DNA from: a virus
Length of the DNA: 64,000 nucleotides
Direction: 5' to 3' (one strand)
IMG/VR virus record: IMGVR_UViG_3300009529_000001
Span: 45,579 to 109,578 of that record
In this document: positions 37,626 through 46,359 of the stretch, piece after piece
Layout: each line of letters starts with the position of its first letter
Position numbering within the stretch: the first letter of the stretch is position 1
Notes under the pieces: generated by a model
The model's database searches: none
What the model saw: the letters and a program-made list of their open reading frames with translations, nothing else
What the model was told of the DNA's origin: nothing
Program-made: the position numbers and the translations under genes

Positions 37626-39186
37626 AGTAGTTATACCTTGCGCTGGAGCAGGTGGACGCTTAGGTGGTCTAACTAAGCATGTCAACAAGGCTCTTATTAC
37701 TGTTGGCCTTAAACCTATTATTTCCTATATTATTGAAAAATTTCCTGAAAATATTGAATTTGTAATTGCTCTTGGATATAAAGGGCAATTAGTTAAAGAC
37801 TTTCTTGAGCTTGCTTATCCTGAAAGAAAATTTACTTTTGTAGATGTTGATCTTTACGAAGGAGAAGGATCAAGTGTTGGTTATTCTTTATTCTCCTGTA
37901 AAAAACATTTACAATGTCCATTTATTTTTTGTGCTAATGATACGATAGTTACGGAAGAGATTCCTTGTCCAGTAAAAGATTGGATAGGATATTATGCATT
38001 AAAAAAAGCTAATGATAATTATAGATCAGTTAGTCTTGATTTTAATGTAGTTAATTATGTCCATGAAAAGGGTGAAAATCCGAACGCACGTCCTTATATA
38101 GGATTATGCGGTATAAACAGTTATAAAAGATTTTGGAGAGCAATGGAAGATAGTGATTTATCAGAAGGGGAATGTATTGGATTAAATGCTATATGTCAAC
38201 TTCATGCATATCCTTTTATGTGGCAAGATACGGGTAATCTATCTGATTTAGATTCTGCACGTGCAAGAATTGGACAGCAAAAAGAATTAACTATTCTTCC
38301 TAAAGAGGATGAAGCTATTTGGTTTGTTAATGACAAAGTAATAAAATTCCATATTGATAAAGATTTTATTAAGAATAGAATAGAACGGGCAAAGCATTTA
38401 GAAGGATATGTGCCAACGCTTCTTGACGCAAGAGAAAACATGTATAGTTATAAAAAGGTTGAAGGAAGAATGTTTTCAAAAAGTGATTCTATATTATCGG
38501 ATTTTAAAATCCTTCTTAAAGTTTTAGGAGGAGGTTTTTGGAAACTTTGTGGTTTGAATCCCGATGAAGAAAAAGAATTTGATAAAGCTTGTATAAAATT
38601 TTATAAAGATAAGACGTATCAAAGAATTGAACAATATTTTTCAAAATATGATTATAAAGATACTGAAGAAAGAATAAACAGAACATATACGCCGAAATTA
38701 TTTAGTATGCTTGATACTTTGGACTGGGATAATATTACTGATGGTTTTGCTGTCAGATTTCATGGAGATTTACATTTTGAAAATATTGTTATAAATGAAG
38801 AAACTGATTTAATGGATTTTTATTTTATGGATTGGCGACAAGATTTTGGAGGAATTGTAGGAAGATGTGGGGATATCTATTATGATTTCGCAAAGCTGTT
38901 ACATGGTATGATAGTTTCTCATGAATTGATAGCGGATGGAAAATTTAATATTTGTAAAAAGAATACTATGATTAATTTTGATTTTCTACGGAAACAAAGT
39001 CTAATAGATTGTGAGAATTATTTTATGGAATGGATTTTAACAAAACCTCAATTTGATTATTATAAAGTAGCTGTTTTGACTGCACTTATTTTTCTTAATA
39101 TTGCTCCGCTTCATGAACATCCTTATTCTGAATTTTTGTTTTATCTTGGAAAATCGTATCTTTACAAAGTAACAAGTGAAGTATGA
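37612..39186 (+). CDS. Bifunctional sugar nucleotidyltransferase-kinase
   Basis: The N-terminal about 240 residues are a nucleotidyltransferase: VVIPCAGAGGRLGGLTKHVNKAL (GxGxRL, Lys) and IFCANDTIV. The C-terminal part is an aminoglycoside-phosphotransferase/choline-kinase-like domain: FHGDLHFENIV (HGDxHxxN, about 383) and MDWRQDFGG (DxR-like, about 405). In LicC/LicA-type systems the two are separate; here they are fused, a design used for activating a phosphorylated polar head group or sugar. ATG 37612 is in the 3' end of the cupin gene. Confidence 0.82.
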   Translation: MEEYKVVIPCAGAGGRLGGLTKHVNKALITVGLKPIISYIIEKFPENIEFVIALGYKGQLVKDFLELAYPERKFTFVDVDLYEGEGSSVGYSLFSCKKHLQCPFIFCANDTIVTEEIPCPVKDWIGYYALKKANDNYRSVSLDFNVVNYVHEKGENPNARPYIGLCGINSYKRFWRAMEDSDLSEGECIGLNAICQLHAYPFMWQDTGNLSDLDSARARIGQQKELTILPKEDEAIWFVNDKVIKFHIDKDFIKNRIERAKHLEGYVPTLLDARENMYSYKKVEGRMFSKSDSILSDFKILLKVLGGGFWKLCGLNPDEEKEFDKACIKFYKDKTYQRIEQYFSKYDYKDTEERINRTYTPKLFSMLDTLDWDNITDGFAVRFHGDLHFENIVINEETDLMDFYFMDWRQDFGGIVGRCGDIYYDFAKLLHGMIVSHELIADGKFNICKKNTMINFDFLRKQSLIDCENYFMEWILTKPQFDYYKVAVLTALIFLNIAPLHEHPYSEFLFYLGKSYLYKVTSEV

Positions 39187-40022
39187 GAATAGCACTTTGT
39201 CTATCAGGTCTTATTGGTAATGCCAAGGGAAAATCTGGCGATGCTTCTTCAGAACAATCTGTTTTAGATATTTCTTTTAAGTATTGGAAGAAACATGTTT
39301 TAGATAAAAATGATGATATTGATGTTTTTATCCATACTTGGGATGTAGATCTTGAAGATAGAATTAAACAATTATTTGATCCTCTTCTTATTACAGTAGA
39401 AAAACAAAAAATTTTTGATATTCCTGATTATGTAGTTGGACATCCTGAACAAAGAAAACAAAACCATTATAGTAGATGGTATGGAAATAGAGAAGCTGTT
39501 GGTTTAAAAAGAGAGTATGAAGATTATTGTGATTTTAAATATGATATGGTTATGCTTTCTAGATTTGATGTAGCATGGCAAACCGATGTAATTTTTTCAA
39601 AATTTGATTCTTCTTGTTTTTATGTAGGAAATTGGTGTACGTTAAGAGATAAAAAAACAAATTTGAATTGTTTTAAAGATGGAAGAGGAGATCTTTATGA
39701 ACGTTTGGAAACTGAACCTCTTTCTAATTTTAAACATTCACATTTTCCTATCAGAAGAGGAATGTTAGATCATTGGTTTTTCTCTCATTCTGAAAATATA
39801 GATAATTTTGCTGAACTTTATAGCAATTTGGATGAATATTTAAAAGATCCAAAAGCATCTAGAGATCCTAATAAACCCGATAGTTCTTTAAATATTTGTA
39901 ATCATCAATTGGTTTGTTATCATCTTCAAAAGCTTGGACTTTTTGATAAAGTGCGTTGTGTTTTTCATTCGTTTAGTGATTTTCCATTAACAAGATATAA
40001 ATTTTTAGGATCCAAAATATGA
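39183..40022 (+). CDS. Glycosyltransferase-like protein, tandem paralogue 1
   Basis: IALCLSGLIGN, DIDVFIHTWDVD and FKYDMVMLSRFDVAW follow the pattern of capsular-type glycosyltransferase-like proteins that begin with RIALCxSG and carry SRFD. Closely related to the next gene through most of its length. 4-base overlap with each neighbour. Catalysis is inferred. Confidence 0.6.
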   Translation: MRIALCLSGLIGNAKGKSGDASSEQSVLDISFKYWKKHVLDKNDDIDVFIHTWDVDLEDRIKQLFDPLLITVEKQKIFDIPDYVVGHPEQRKQNHYSRWYGNREAVGLKREYEDYCDFKYDMVMLSRFDVAWQTDVIFSKFDSSCFYVGNWCTLRDKKTNLNCFKDGRGDLYERLETEPLSNFKHSHFPIRRGMLDHWFFSHSENIDNFAELYSNLDEYLKDPKASRDPNKPDSSLNICNHQLVCYHLQKLGLFDKVRCVFHSFSDFPLTRYKFLGSKI

Positions 40023-40831
40023 AAACAGCATTGTGTTTATTCGGATTAGTCGGTAATATCAAAGGGAAAGCTGGTAAGCATTCTTCTGACAATGAACTTC
40101 TTGAACTTTGTTATAAACATTATAAAGAACACATTTTAGACAAGAATGATATTGATGTATTTATTCACACTTGGGATATTCAATTTAAAGATAGAATTTT
40201 AGAATTATATAAACCTAAAGATTCGATTTTTGAAAAACAAATTCAATTTAAAACTCCTGATTATATCAAGAGTAATAAGTTAAGAAAAAATAATCACTAT
40301 AGTAGATGGTATAGTGCTTGGAAATCTGTATGTCTTAAATATCGGTTTGAAAGAATGTTTAAATTTAAATATGATATGGTTATGTCAAGTAGATTTGATC
40401 AAACTTGGGAAACTGATGTTGTATTTGAAAAGTTTGATCCACAATATTTTTACGCAGGACATTGGTGTGAATTATTTGACATGGTTGGTCGAGTTTTTAG
40501 TGCTGGACAAGGACCGTTATATAAGTGGATAAAAGAAGGTAGAGATATATCTGATCTTAAACATTCGCATTATACTAAAGAAAATAAGGGATTAGTCGAT
40601 CATTGGTTTTTTTCTAATTCAAAATATATGGATAAATTCCATACACTTTTTTTGCATTTGGATGAATATCTAAAAGACCCCGAAGCATCTAAAAATGGTA
40701 AAATTTCTAATCATGCTTTGGCTCCTTATCATCTTAAAAAAATTGGATTGTGGGATAAACTCAAATTTGTATTCCATTTTTTCGATGATTTCCCATTAGC
40801 GCGAAGAAAATATTTTGGAGTGATAGAATGA
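40019..40831 (+). CDS. Glycosyltransferase-like protein, tandem paralogue 2
   Basis: Begins TALCLFGLVGN, has DIDVFIHTWDIQ, NHYSRWYSA and FKYDMVMSSRFDQTW at the same places as paralogue 1, and ends with the same FHFFDDFPLARRKYFG-type tail. The pair is a gene duplication. A duplicated transferase can add two related sugars or act on two acceptors. Start GTG/ATG is 4 bases before the previous stop. Confidence 0.6.
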   Translation: MKTALCLFGLVGNIKGKAGKHSSDNELLELCYKHYKEHILDKNDIDVFIHTWDIQFKDRILELYKPKDSIFEKQIQFKTPDYIKSNKLRKNNHYSRWYSAWKSVCLKYRFERMFKFKYDMVMSSRFDQTWETDVVFEKFDPQYFYAGHWCELFDMVGRVFSAGQGPLYKWIKEGRDISDLKHSHYTKENKGLVDHWFFSNSKYMDKFHTLFLHLDEYLKDPEASKNGKISNHALAPYHLKKIGLWDKLKFVFHFFDDFPLARRKYFGVIE

Positions 40832-41382
40832 GTTTTAATAAAGAAATGATAATAGAAGCCATAGAATTAATTGATCCTAGATATGAACACGTTCTTGAAT
40901 TTGGAGTATATAAAGGACGATCTATAAAAATTATTCGAGAAAATCTACCAAATTCTTTTAGAGTATTTGGTTTTGATTCTTTTGAAGGATTGCCAGAAGA
41001 TTGGAAAGATTCTAAAAACAATCTTGTAGGAAAATGTAAAAAGGGATTTTTTTCTACTAATGGTAAAATTCCCGATATAAGAGGAGTAAAGTTTTTTAAA
41101 GGATGGTTTAAAGATACAATTTCTGAATATAAAAAGATCGCTCAGAAAATTGCTTTTATCCATATAGATTCTGATTTGTATAGTTCTGCGAAAGAAATAT
41201 TATGGGGATTAAATGATTATATTGTTAAAGGGACCATTCTTCTTTTTGATGAATGGTATTATGATCATGATCCTAAATATAATGATCATGAAGAAAAAGC
41301 ATTTTTTGAATGGTCAGAAAAATTTAAAAGAAGATATGAAATGTTTGCTGAATACGATGGTAAACAAATTGTGAGGATTTAA
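40828..41382 (+). CDS. TylF-type SAM methyltransferase
   Basis: HVLEFGVYKGRSIKIIRENL, FGFDSFEGLPEDW, IAFIHIDSDLYSSAKEIL and LLFDEWYYDHD are the motifs of the TylF/macrocin O-methyltransferase-like family (DSFxGLP, DxDLYxS). 184 aa. In this setting it would methylate the sugar made or transferred by the neighbours. 4-base overlap with the upstream gene. Confidence 0.82.
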   Translation: MSFNKEMIIEAIELIDPRYEHVLEFGVYKGRSIKIIRENLPNSFRVFGFDSFEGLPEDWKDSKNNLVGKCKKGFFSTNGKIPDIRGVKFFKGWFKDTISEYKKIAQKIAFIHIDSDLYSSAKEILWGLNDYIVKGTILLFDEWYYDHDPKYNDHEEKAFFEWSEKFKRRYEMFAEYDGKQIVRI

Positions 41383-41384
41383 AA

Positions 41385-42689
41385 ATGATTAGATGTGATT
41401 ACCCTAATTGTGGATGTAAAAAAACTACTACTTTCAAATGGATTTCTCATGTTTTAAAAACAATTTATTTTGAAGTTCCTAAAGTAGCATCTACAAGTAT
41501 ACGAAAAGGATGTTTCGGTATTGATGTAAATGATCTAAAGAAAAATAATCCTTATGATTTTGAAGTATTTCGAGATTCCAATCTTGAAAAATATTCTGAT
41601 TATTTTAAATTTACAATTGTCCGAAATCCTTGGGACAGAATCGTATCTATTTGGAAAATGTATACAACACAGTCTTCTCGCAAAAAACAAATAAAAAAAT
41701 TATTCAAAATAGAAGATCCTGCTAATCTTTCTTTCCTAGAATTTATTGAAAAAATGACAGAAAAGAGGAATCACCATTGGGAACAACAAATTGAATTTTT
41801 GCCTAATTTAAATGAATTAGATTACATAGGAAGATTTGAAAATCTTAGGGAAGCTTGGCATTTTATTTCTTATAAATTAGGAATAAATACAAAATTACAG
41901 AAATTAAATGTCACAGATCATTACCATTATCATTATAGTGAATATTATGACAGAATAACAAAAGGAATTGTAGAGAAAGAATATGCGAAAGATTTTAAAA
42001 TACTTAAATTCAAATTTGAAGTGCTTTCTTACTGTGATAATTTTTCTAAAGAAAAATCTAATATTGCAGGATTAAAATATATTCCGACTCAGGAACCATA
42101 TAGAAGTAATGGTTGTCAAATGATGAATATTCCTTCTTGGTTAGTAAGAAGAAAGGAAATGAGAAAAGATAGTTTTTCTGTAAGGAATAGAAAAATTTTA
42201 TTTAAACGTATTACTCCTGAAATGAAATGTATCTTAGAAATTGGCGTCAATAGATATGCAGAAAAATCTTCTACAAGTATTGTTTTTAAAGGTAAATCTG
42301 ACGATTGTGTTTACTTAGGAATTGATTTAATGGATAAATCTTATTTGGATAATCCTGAAAAGAATATATATACAATGAAATGCAATTCAAATTTAAAACA
42401 AAAGGTTATAGATAAATTAAATAGTTTAGGACAAGAACAGATAAATCTTCTTATTATTGATGGGGATCATTCAATCAATGGCGTTATAGGTGATTGGGGA
42501 TTTACTAAATGGCTTGCTGAAGATGGGATTGTATTTTTACATGATACAAATGCACATACTGGTCCTATGCTTGTTTATGACGCTATAGATGAAACTATGT
42601 ACAAAAAGAAGAAACGTTGTACTGGAAGAAATGAAGATGGCAGTTTTAAAGATTGGGGAATTGGTGTTTGTAGGAAGATTAAAGAATAG
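41385..42689 (+). CDS. Sulfotransferase fused to a SAM-methyltransferase-like domain
   Basis: Residues about 27-45 (IYFEVPKVASTSIRKGCFGI) form the 5'-phosphosulfate loop of PAPS-dependent sulfotransferases, with FTIVRNPWDRIVSIW (about 79-93) as the 3'-phosphate loop. After about 250 residues a second domain shows CILEIGVNRYAEKSS, GIDLMDK and LLIIDGDHSINGVIGDW, as in class I methyltransferases close to cephalosporin hydroxylase-like proteins. A single 434-aa chain with both is unusual. It may sulfate and methylate one sugar. Convergent with the minus block: the last 11 bases overlap the 42679 gene. Confidence 0.8.
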   Translation: MIRCDYPNCGCKKTTTFKWISHVLKTIYFEVPKVASTSIRKGCFGIDVNDLKKNNPYDFEVFRDSNLEKYSDYFKFTIVRNPWDRIVSIWKMYTTQSSRKKQIKKLFKIEDPANLSFLEFIEKMTEKRNHHWEQQIEFLPNLNELDYIGRFENLREAWHFISYKLGINTKLQKLNVTDHYHYHYSEYYDRITKGIVEKEYAKDFKILKFKFEVLSYCDNFSKEKSNIAGLKYIPTQEPYRSNGCQMMNIPSWLVRRKEMRKDSFSVRNRKILFKRITPEMKCILEIGVNRYAEKSSTSIVFKGKSDDCVYLGIDLMDKSYLDNPEKNIYTMKCNSNLKQKVIDKLNSLGQEQINLLIIDGDHSINGVIGDWGFTKWLAEDGIVFLHDTNAHTGPMLVYDAIDETMYKKKKRCTGRNEDGSFKDWGIGVCRKIKE

Positions 42690-43617
42690 AAATTACATCT
42701 ACAAATTTAAGCATATTACTTTTTCTATTCCCAATATAAGAAATTAATCTTTTTTGTAGATTTTTCGCTAATTTTTGGCGAAATTCATGATTTTTTATAA
42801 GATATTTTGTATATTCTATAAGTTTTTCGGGTGTTCTTGCTAAAAGTGCAGTTTCCTTGTGTATAGCATAATCCCGGACCCCTCCAATATCCATACCTGC
42901 AATAGCACAACCACAGAGACCAGCTTCCATTGGAGGAATATGTAAGCCTTCCGTCTGAGAAGTAAACATCCAAATATCACACTCATTATAGATCCAATTT
43001 AATTTTTCAGAATCAGGAGATCTGTAATAAGAACAAGTATTAAATTTTACATCATTCACTCCAAATGTTATGACTCTGATTTTTTCTGTTTTTCTAATTT
43101 CGTTTATAGTTCTTTTAAATAAATCAAATCTTTTATATCCTCTTTCGTGATACAATCCTCCGATAGTTATTCCTGTTCTTGCGAAATTACGAGAATAAAA
43201 TATATCCAAATCTAAACCCGGATAAACAACAGGTGGATAAGAATTAAATCTTCCAATTCTATTACTAAGCCATCTTGCATTCGTAATAATTCTGATTTTT
43301 TTGCAAAGTTCTAATATTTTTTCATCAGACTGAGACCAATTTTCCCAACCTCTTACGTACCAAATTTTCTTAGCTTTAGTTTTAAATTCCAACAATGGAG
43401 GAACTGAATTAATACCAGTAGCTATTATAACATCTAAATCTTTAGAATATTCTTTTGTAATACGTGCTACACATTTAGACCATGTGTAATTGTATTTGTC
43501 TGCAACAAGATAGACTTCATGTCCTAATTCTGTCAAAACATTTGCACAGGAAACAATAGTTTTTGTTCCACCATTGTTTCCATAACCACAGCCTAAAGCA
43601 GTGAAAGCAATTCTCAT
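42679..43617 (-). CDS. GT4-type glycosyltransferase
   Basis: Start ATG 43617 overlaps the upstream gene's stop (ATGA); the open frame from 43632 is less likely. RIAFTALGCGYGNNGGTKTI is the N-terminal donor/acceptor loop and EGLHIPPMEAGLCGCAIAGMDIGGVRDYAI the GT4 C-terminal motif. Last gene of the leftward modification operon and convergent with the sulfotransferase fusion. Confidence 0.82.
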   Translation of the reverse strand: MRIAFTALGCGYGNNGGTKTIVSCANVLTELGHEVYLVADKYNYTWSKCVARITKEYSKDLDVIIATGINSVPPLLEFKTKAKKIWYVRGWENWSQSDEKILELCKKIRIITNARWLSNRIGRFNSYPPVVYPGLDLDIFYSRNFARTGITIGGLYHERGYKRFDLFKRTINEIRKTEKIRVITFGVNDVKFNTCSYYRSPDSEKLNWIYNECDIWMFTSQTEGLHIPPMEAGLCGCAIAGMDIGGVRDYAIHKETALLARTPEKLIEYTKYLIKNHEFRQKLAKNLQKRLISYIGNRKSNMLKFVDVISIL

Positions 43618-44582
43618 TTGATTATATCCCAAAGATGTTTTGCAGCATGATTGATAGAAAGATTTTTCCAGTAATAATTATAAGAATTGTATTGATCGTA
43701 ATGTTTAAGGATATGATAAATGCCATTTAATATACCTAATGTATTAAGTTGACAAGATATTCCAGTTTCAGGAGTAATATATTTTTCAAACCAAATATTC
43801 ATGTCATTGGTCACTATTACAGGAAGACCACATACAAGAAATTCTGGTAAAACTCTTGGACAAGAATCGTATTCTGTGCTGCATATCAAACCCATTTTAC
43901 ATTGACTCATAAAAGCAGAAAGATTTGCTCGTCTTTGCCATCCTACTGATTTGATATTATGTTTTTTGGCAAGCTGTTTATCTCTATCATTTAACATTCC
44001 TATATGAAGAAGAGAATATCTAGAATCTTTGAAAGTTTCAAAAGTTAGTTTGATTCTTTTTATATCTTTGTCAGTAGAATTTGCCATAAAACAAACATCG
44101 TAATTTTTCTTTCCAAATCGAAACGAAGGATGAGGATAAAAGATATTTTCTGCTGCGGGTTTAATAAATAATTTAGAACCAGGAACTTGTTTTTGTTGTT
44201 TGACACTATCGACTAAAATAATATCCCAATTGCCGTCAGACGGTTTAAAACGATTACCGGCACCATAGTATACCCATTTTGCACTTTGAATCGTCTGACG
44301 AGCCTTTAAACAATCAGAGAACCCACCTCTAGCAATAACAACATCGAAATCGGTAACAGGCAGTTTATTTAAATCAGGAACCCATCTTTCGACGAATCTA
44401 GGACTAACAACTTTGATTTTTTTATAATCTCCTCCCCAATACCATAGTTCTACTTCATTAAAATATTTACACATTCTTTCAGCAAGGATAGTCCACATGT
44501 CTTCGCATTGCCATATGTGATCGTATTTAAGCCTTTCGGGCTTAAAAGTAGGAACTTTACCACGAAGGAAAAGAAGTTTCAC
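43614..44582 (-). CDS. GT-B glycosyltransferase
   Basis: LLFLRGKVPTFKPERLKYDHIW, IARGGFSDCLKA and the C-terminal EYDSCPRVLPEFLVCGLPVIVTND (donor site) are GT-B features. The core signature is weaker than in GT4 proteins. 4-base overlap with both neighbours of the leftward operon, so it acts with UGD and the hypermodification-type gene. Confidence 0.75.
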   Translation of the reverse strand: MKLLFLRGKVPTFKPERLKYDHIWQCEDMWTILAERMCKYFNEVELWYWGGDYKKIKVVSPRFVERWVPDLNKLPVTDFDVVIARGGFSDCLKARQTIQSAKWVYYGAGNRFKPSDGNWDIILVDSVKQQKQVPGSKLFIKPAAENIFYPHPSFRFGKKNYDVCFMANSTDKDIKRIKLTFETFKDSRYSLLHIGMLNDRDKQLAKKHNIKSVGWQRRANLSAFMSQCKMGLICSTEYDSCPRVLPEFLVCGLPVIVTNDMNIWFEKYITPETGISCQLNTLGILNGIYHILKHYDQYNSYNYYWKNLSINHAAKHLWDIIK

Positions 44583-45418
44583 AGAATCGCTCCCTCGATA
44601 TCTTCCCAGTCACGTTTTTTACGAAGACGTAAATTGTTTTCCCAAGCGGATTCAAGGAAAGAAGTATCAATATCTAAATCTTTGAATAATCCTATGATTG
44701 ATCGCATATCTTTAGGAAGACATTTGCCACCAAATCCTCTAGCATTGGAAACTTTCAAATGTTCAGCAGAATACATAGGATCGGCAGTAACGATTTCTAC
44801 AAGTTTTTCGTAATCTACACCAAGTTTATCAAATCCTTGTTTCATCACATTTGCGTATATGACTTTGATTGCTCCTAAGGAATTTGCAAAATATTTTGTA
44901 GCTTCAGCAGTAACAGTATCACATCTATATATTGGAATATCTTTGTTAATATTTTCTAAAGATCTTATGTATTCATTGACCTTACAAGGATATTCTGCCC
45001 CTATAACATGACGTTTTGGATTTATGGCGTCAAACATCCAAATAGATTCAGTAAGAAATTCAGGAGAAAAATAGATATTAGAATAGCCAGTACTTCTGAT
45101 TAATTCTTTAGTTGTACCAGGAGTAACAGAAGATTTGATAATAATATGTTTTAAATGTTTGGTTTTGATTTTAACTATATCTCCTACTATTTGTTCTACA
45201 AGATGAACACTTATTCTAGGATTATTATTTATATCTACACAAGGAGTAGGAACACAAACAAAAATAAATTTGGATTCTTTTACAACTTCTTCAAAGCTAT
45301 AAGTATCAGGATTTTTAGGATCATAAAATTTTATTGAAATATTTTTTCGATGATGTTTAAAGAAAAGAGCTGTTGCTTTTCCAACAATGCCATAACCTAT
45401 GATTCCAATATTATTCAT
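44579..45418 (-). CDS. UDP-glucose/GDP-mannose dehydrogenase-like, short form
   Basis: IGIIGYGIVGKAT (NAD-binding GxGxxG), VCVPTPC, SSVTPGTT, EFLTESIWMFD and the catalytic GFGGKCLPKD (Cys233) are the family's hallmarks. Length 279 against about 400-450: the C-terminal nucleotide-sugar-binding domain is largely absent. The enzyme would oxidise a nucleotide sugar to a uronic acid, e.g. UDP-glucuronate. It lies 2 bases from the DNA base hypermodification-type gene. Whether the short form is active is uncertain. Confidence 0.85.
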   Translation of the reverse strand: MNNIGIIGYGIVGKATALFFKHHRKNISIKFYDPKNPDTYSFEEVVKESKFIFVCVPTPCVDINNNPRISVHLVEQIVGDIVKIKTKHLKHIIIKSSVTPGTTKELIRSTGYSNIYFSPEFLTESIWMFDAINPKRHVIGAEYPCKVNEYIRSLENINKDIPIYRCDTVTAEATKYFANSLGAIKVIYANVMKQGFDKLGVDYEKLVEIVTADPMYSAEHLKVSNARGFGGKCLPKDMRSIIGLFKDLDIDTSFLESAWENNLRLRKKRDWEDIEGAIL

Positions 45419-45420
45419 TT

Positions 45421-46359
45421 TTAAACCTTTGTAATAGGATGAAAATGCATTCTGGCTTTACCTACCTGTTTTTTAATCTTCCAATACTTACCCCACTCAC
45501 AGAGACAAAATTCCATATCTTGAAGTGTCAATCGTGGACCTTTGAATTTAATGCCAAGATGTTCAAAATGTTCATCTTGTTCATCGGTAAGTTCCGACAT
45601 TGCATCTGTGTAGGAAATACATTCCCTATTAGGATATATTGTTTCTATTCCAAATTCGCATCCTGGTCCTGGATTAGCAAAAGTATCACGAACTTTGTCA
45701 GGGAATACTCCAGCATAGACCATATCTATACAGACTTCGTATGAAGTAAATCCTCCGAATCCATATTGTTTAAGAAAAAATTTAAAGCATCCTTCCCAAT
45801 CTAAAATTTTTCTAAACTTTTTAATTTCTTTCCAGATATACTTCCAATTCTTTTTGAGTTTGGTGACGATAGTAATGAAATTAGCAATACGAGACTGCTT
45901 AAGATTTGATTGACAAGTAATGTGCGCATTTGTAAAGACTCTAAATCCTTTTGATTTGTAGGAATTAAGGCGTTTTTCGTATTTTTCGGGATTAAATTTT
46001 TTTCTGAGAGGAATTCCACAGGCTTCAAAGGTTTCGATATTGTTGTTAATCCTATAAAAAATGCAAGCCCAAACTTTATCTTGAAGTCTCGGATACTTAT
46101 CGTTTTCAATAATATTTTTAATCATCCACTGACTGCCACGATCAAGAATACGATAAACATTAGTAAATTTATATTTTTCTAATATTGGGTCTTTAGTCCA
46201 CGGAGGAGGTTTTTTCTTTATAAATCGACGTATATAAATGTTATGACGTTTATGAAGGAATCTGAAAAACATATCAAGATTTTTCTGACAAACTTCAGGA
46301 TAATCTTCAGGTTTTGGAAGAGCAGATAAAGATTTAGAAGATTCTCTTTTTAGAACCAT
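45421..46359 (-). CDS. DNA base hypermodification family protein (5-hmdU DNA kinase helical domain)
   Basis: The order FFRFLHKRHNIYIRRF (about 31-46), WTKDPILEKYKFTNVYRILDRGSQW (about 54-78, given here by its parts WTKDPIL and FTNVYR), then the C-terminal NPGPGCEFGIETIYP, matches proteins annotated as putative DNA base hypermodification or 5-hmdU DNA kinase helical domain (family resemblance from memory). These are linked to thymine hypermodification through 5-hydroxymethyluracil. 312 aa, helical, no P-loop, so it may be the helical partner only. The neighbours are UGD and glycosyltransferases. A sugar-bearing modified base is a plausible product, not shown. Confidence 0.75.
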   Translation of the reverse strand: MVLKRESSKSLSALPKPEDYPEVCQKNLDMFFRFLHKRHNIYIRRFIKKKPPPWTKDPILEKYKFTNVYRILDRGSQWMIKNIIENDKYPRLQDKVWACIFYRINNNIETFEACGIPLRKKFNPEKYEKRLNSYKSKGFRVFTNAHITCQSNLKQSRIANFITIVTKLKKNWKYIWKEIKKFRKILDWEGCFKFFLKQYGFGGFTSYEVCIDMVYAGVFPDKVRDTFANPGPGCEFGIETIYPNRECISYTDAMSELTDEQDEHFEHLGIKFKGPRLTLQDMEFCLCEWGKYWKIKKQVGKARMHFHPITKV

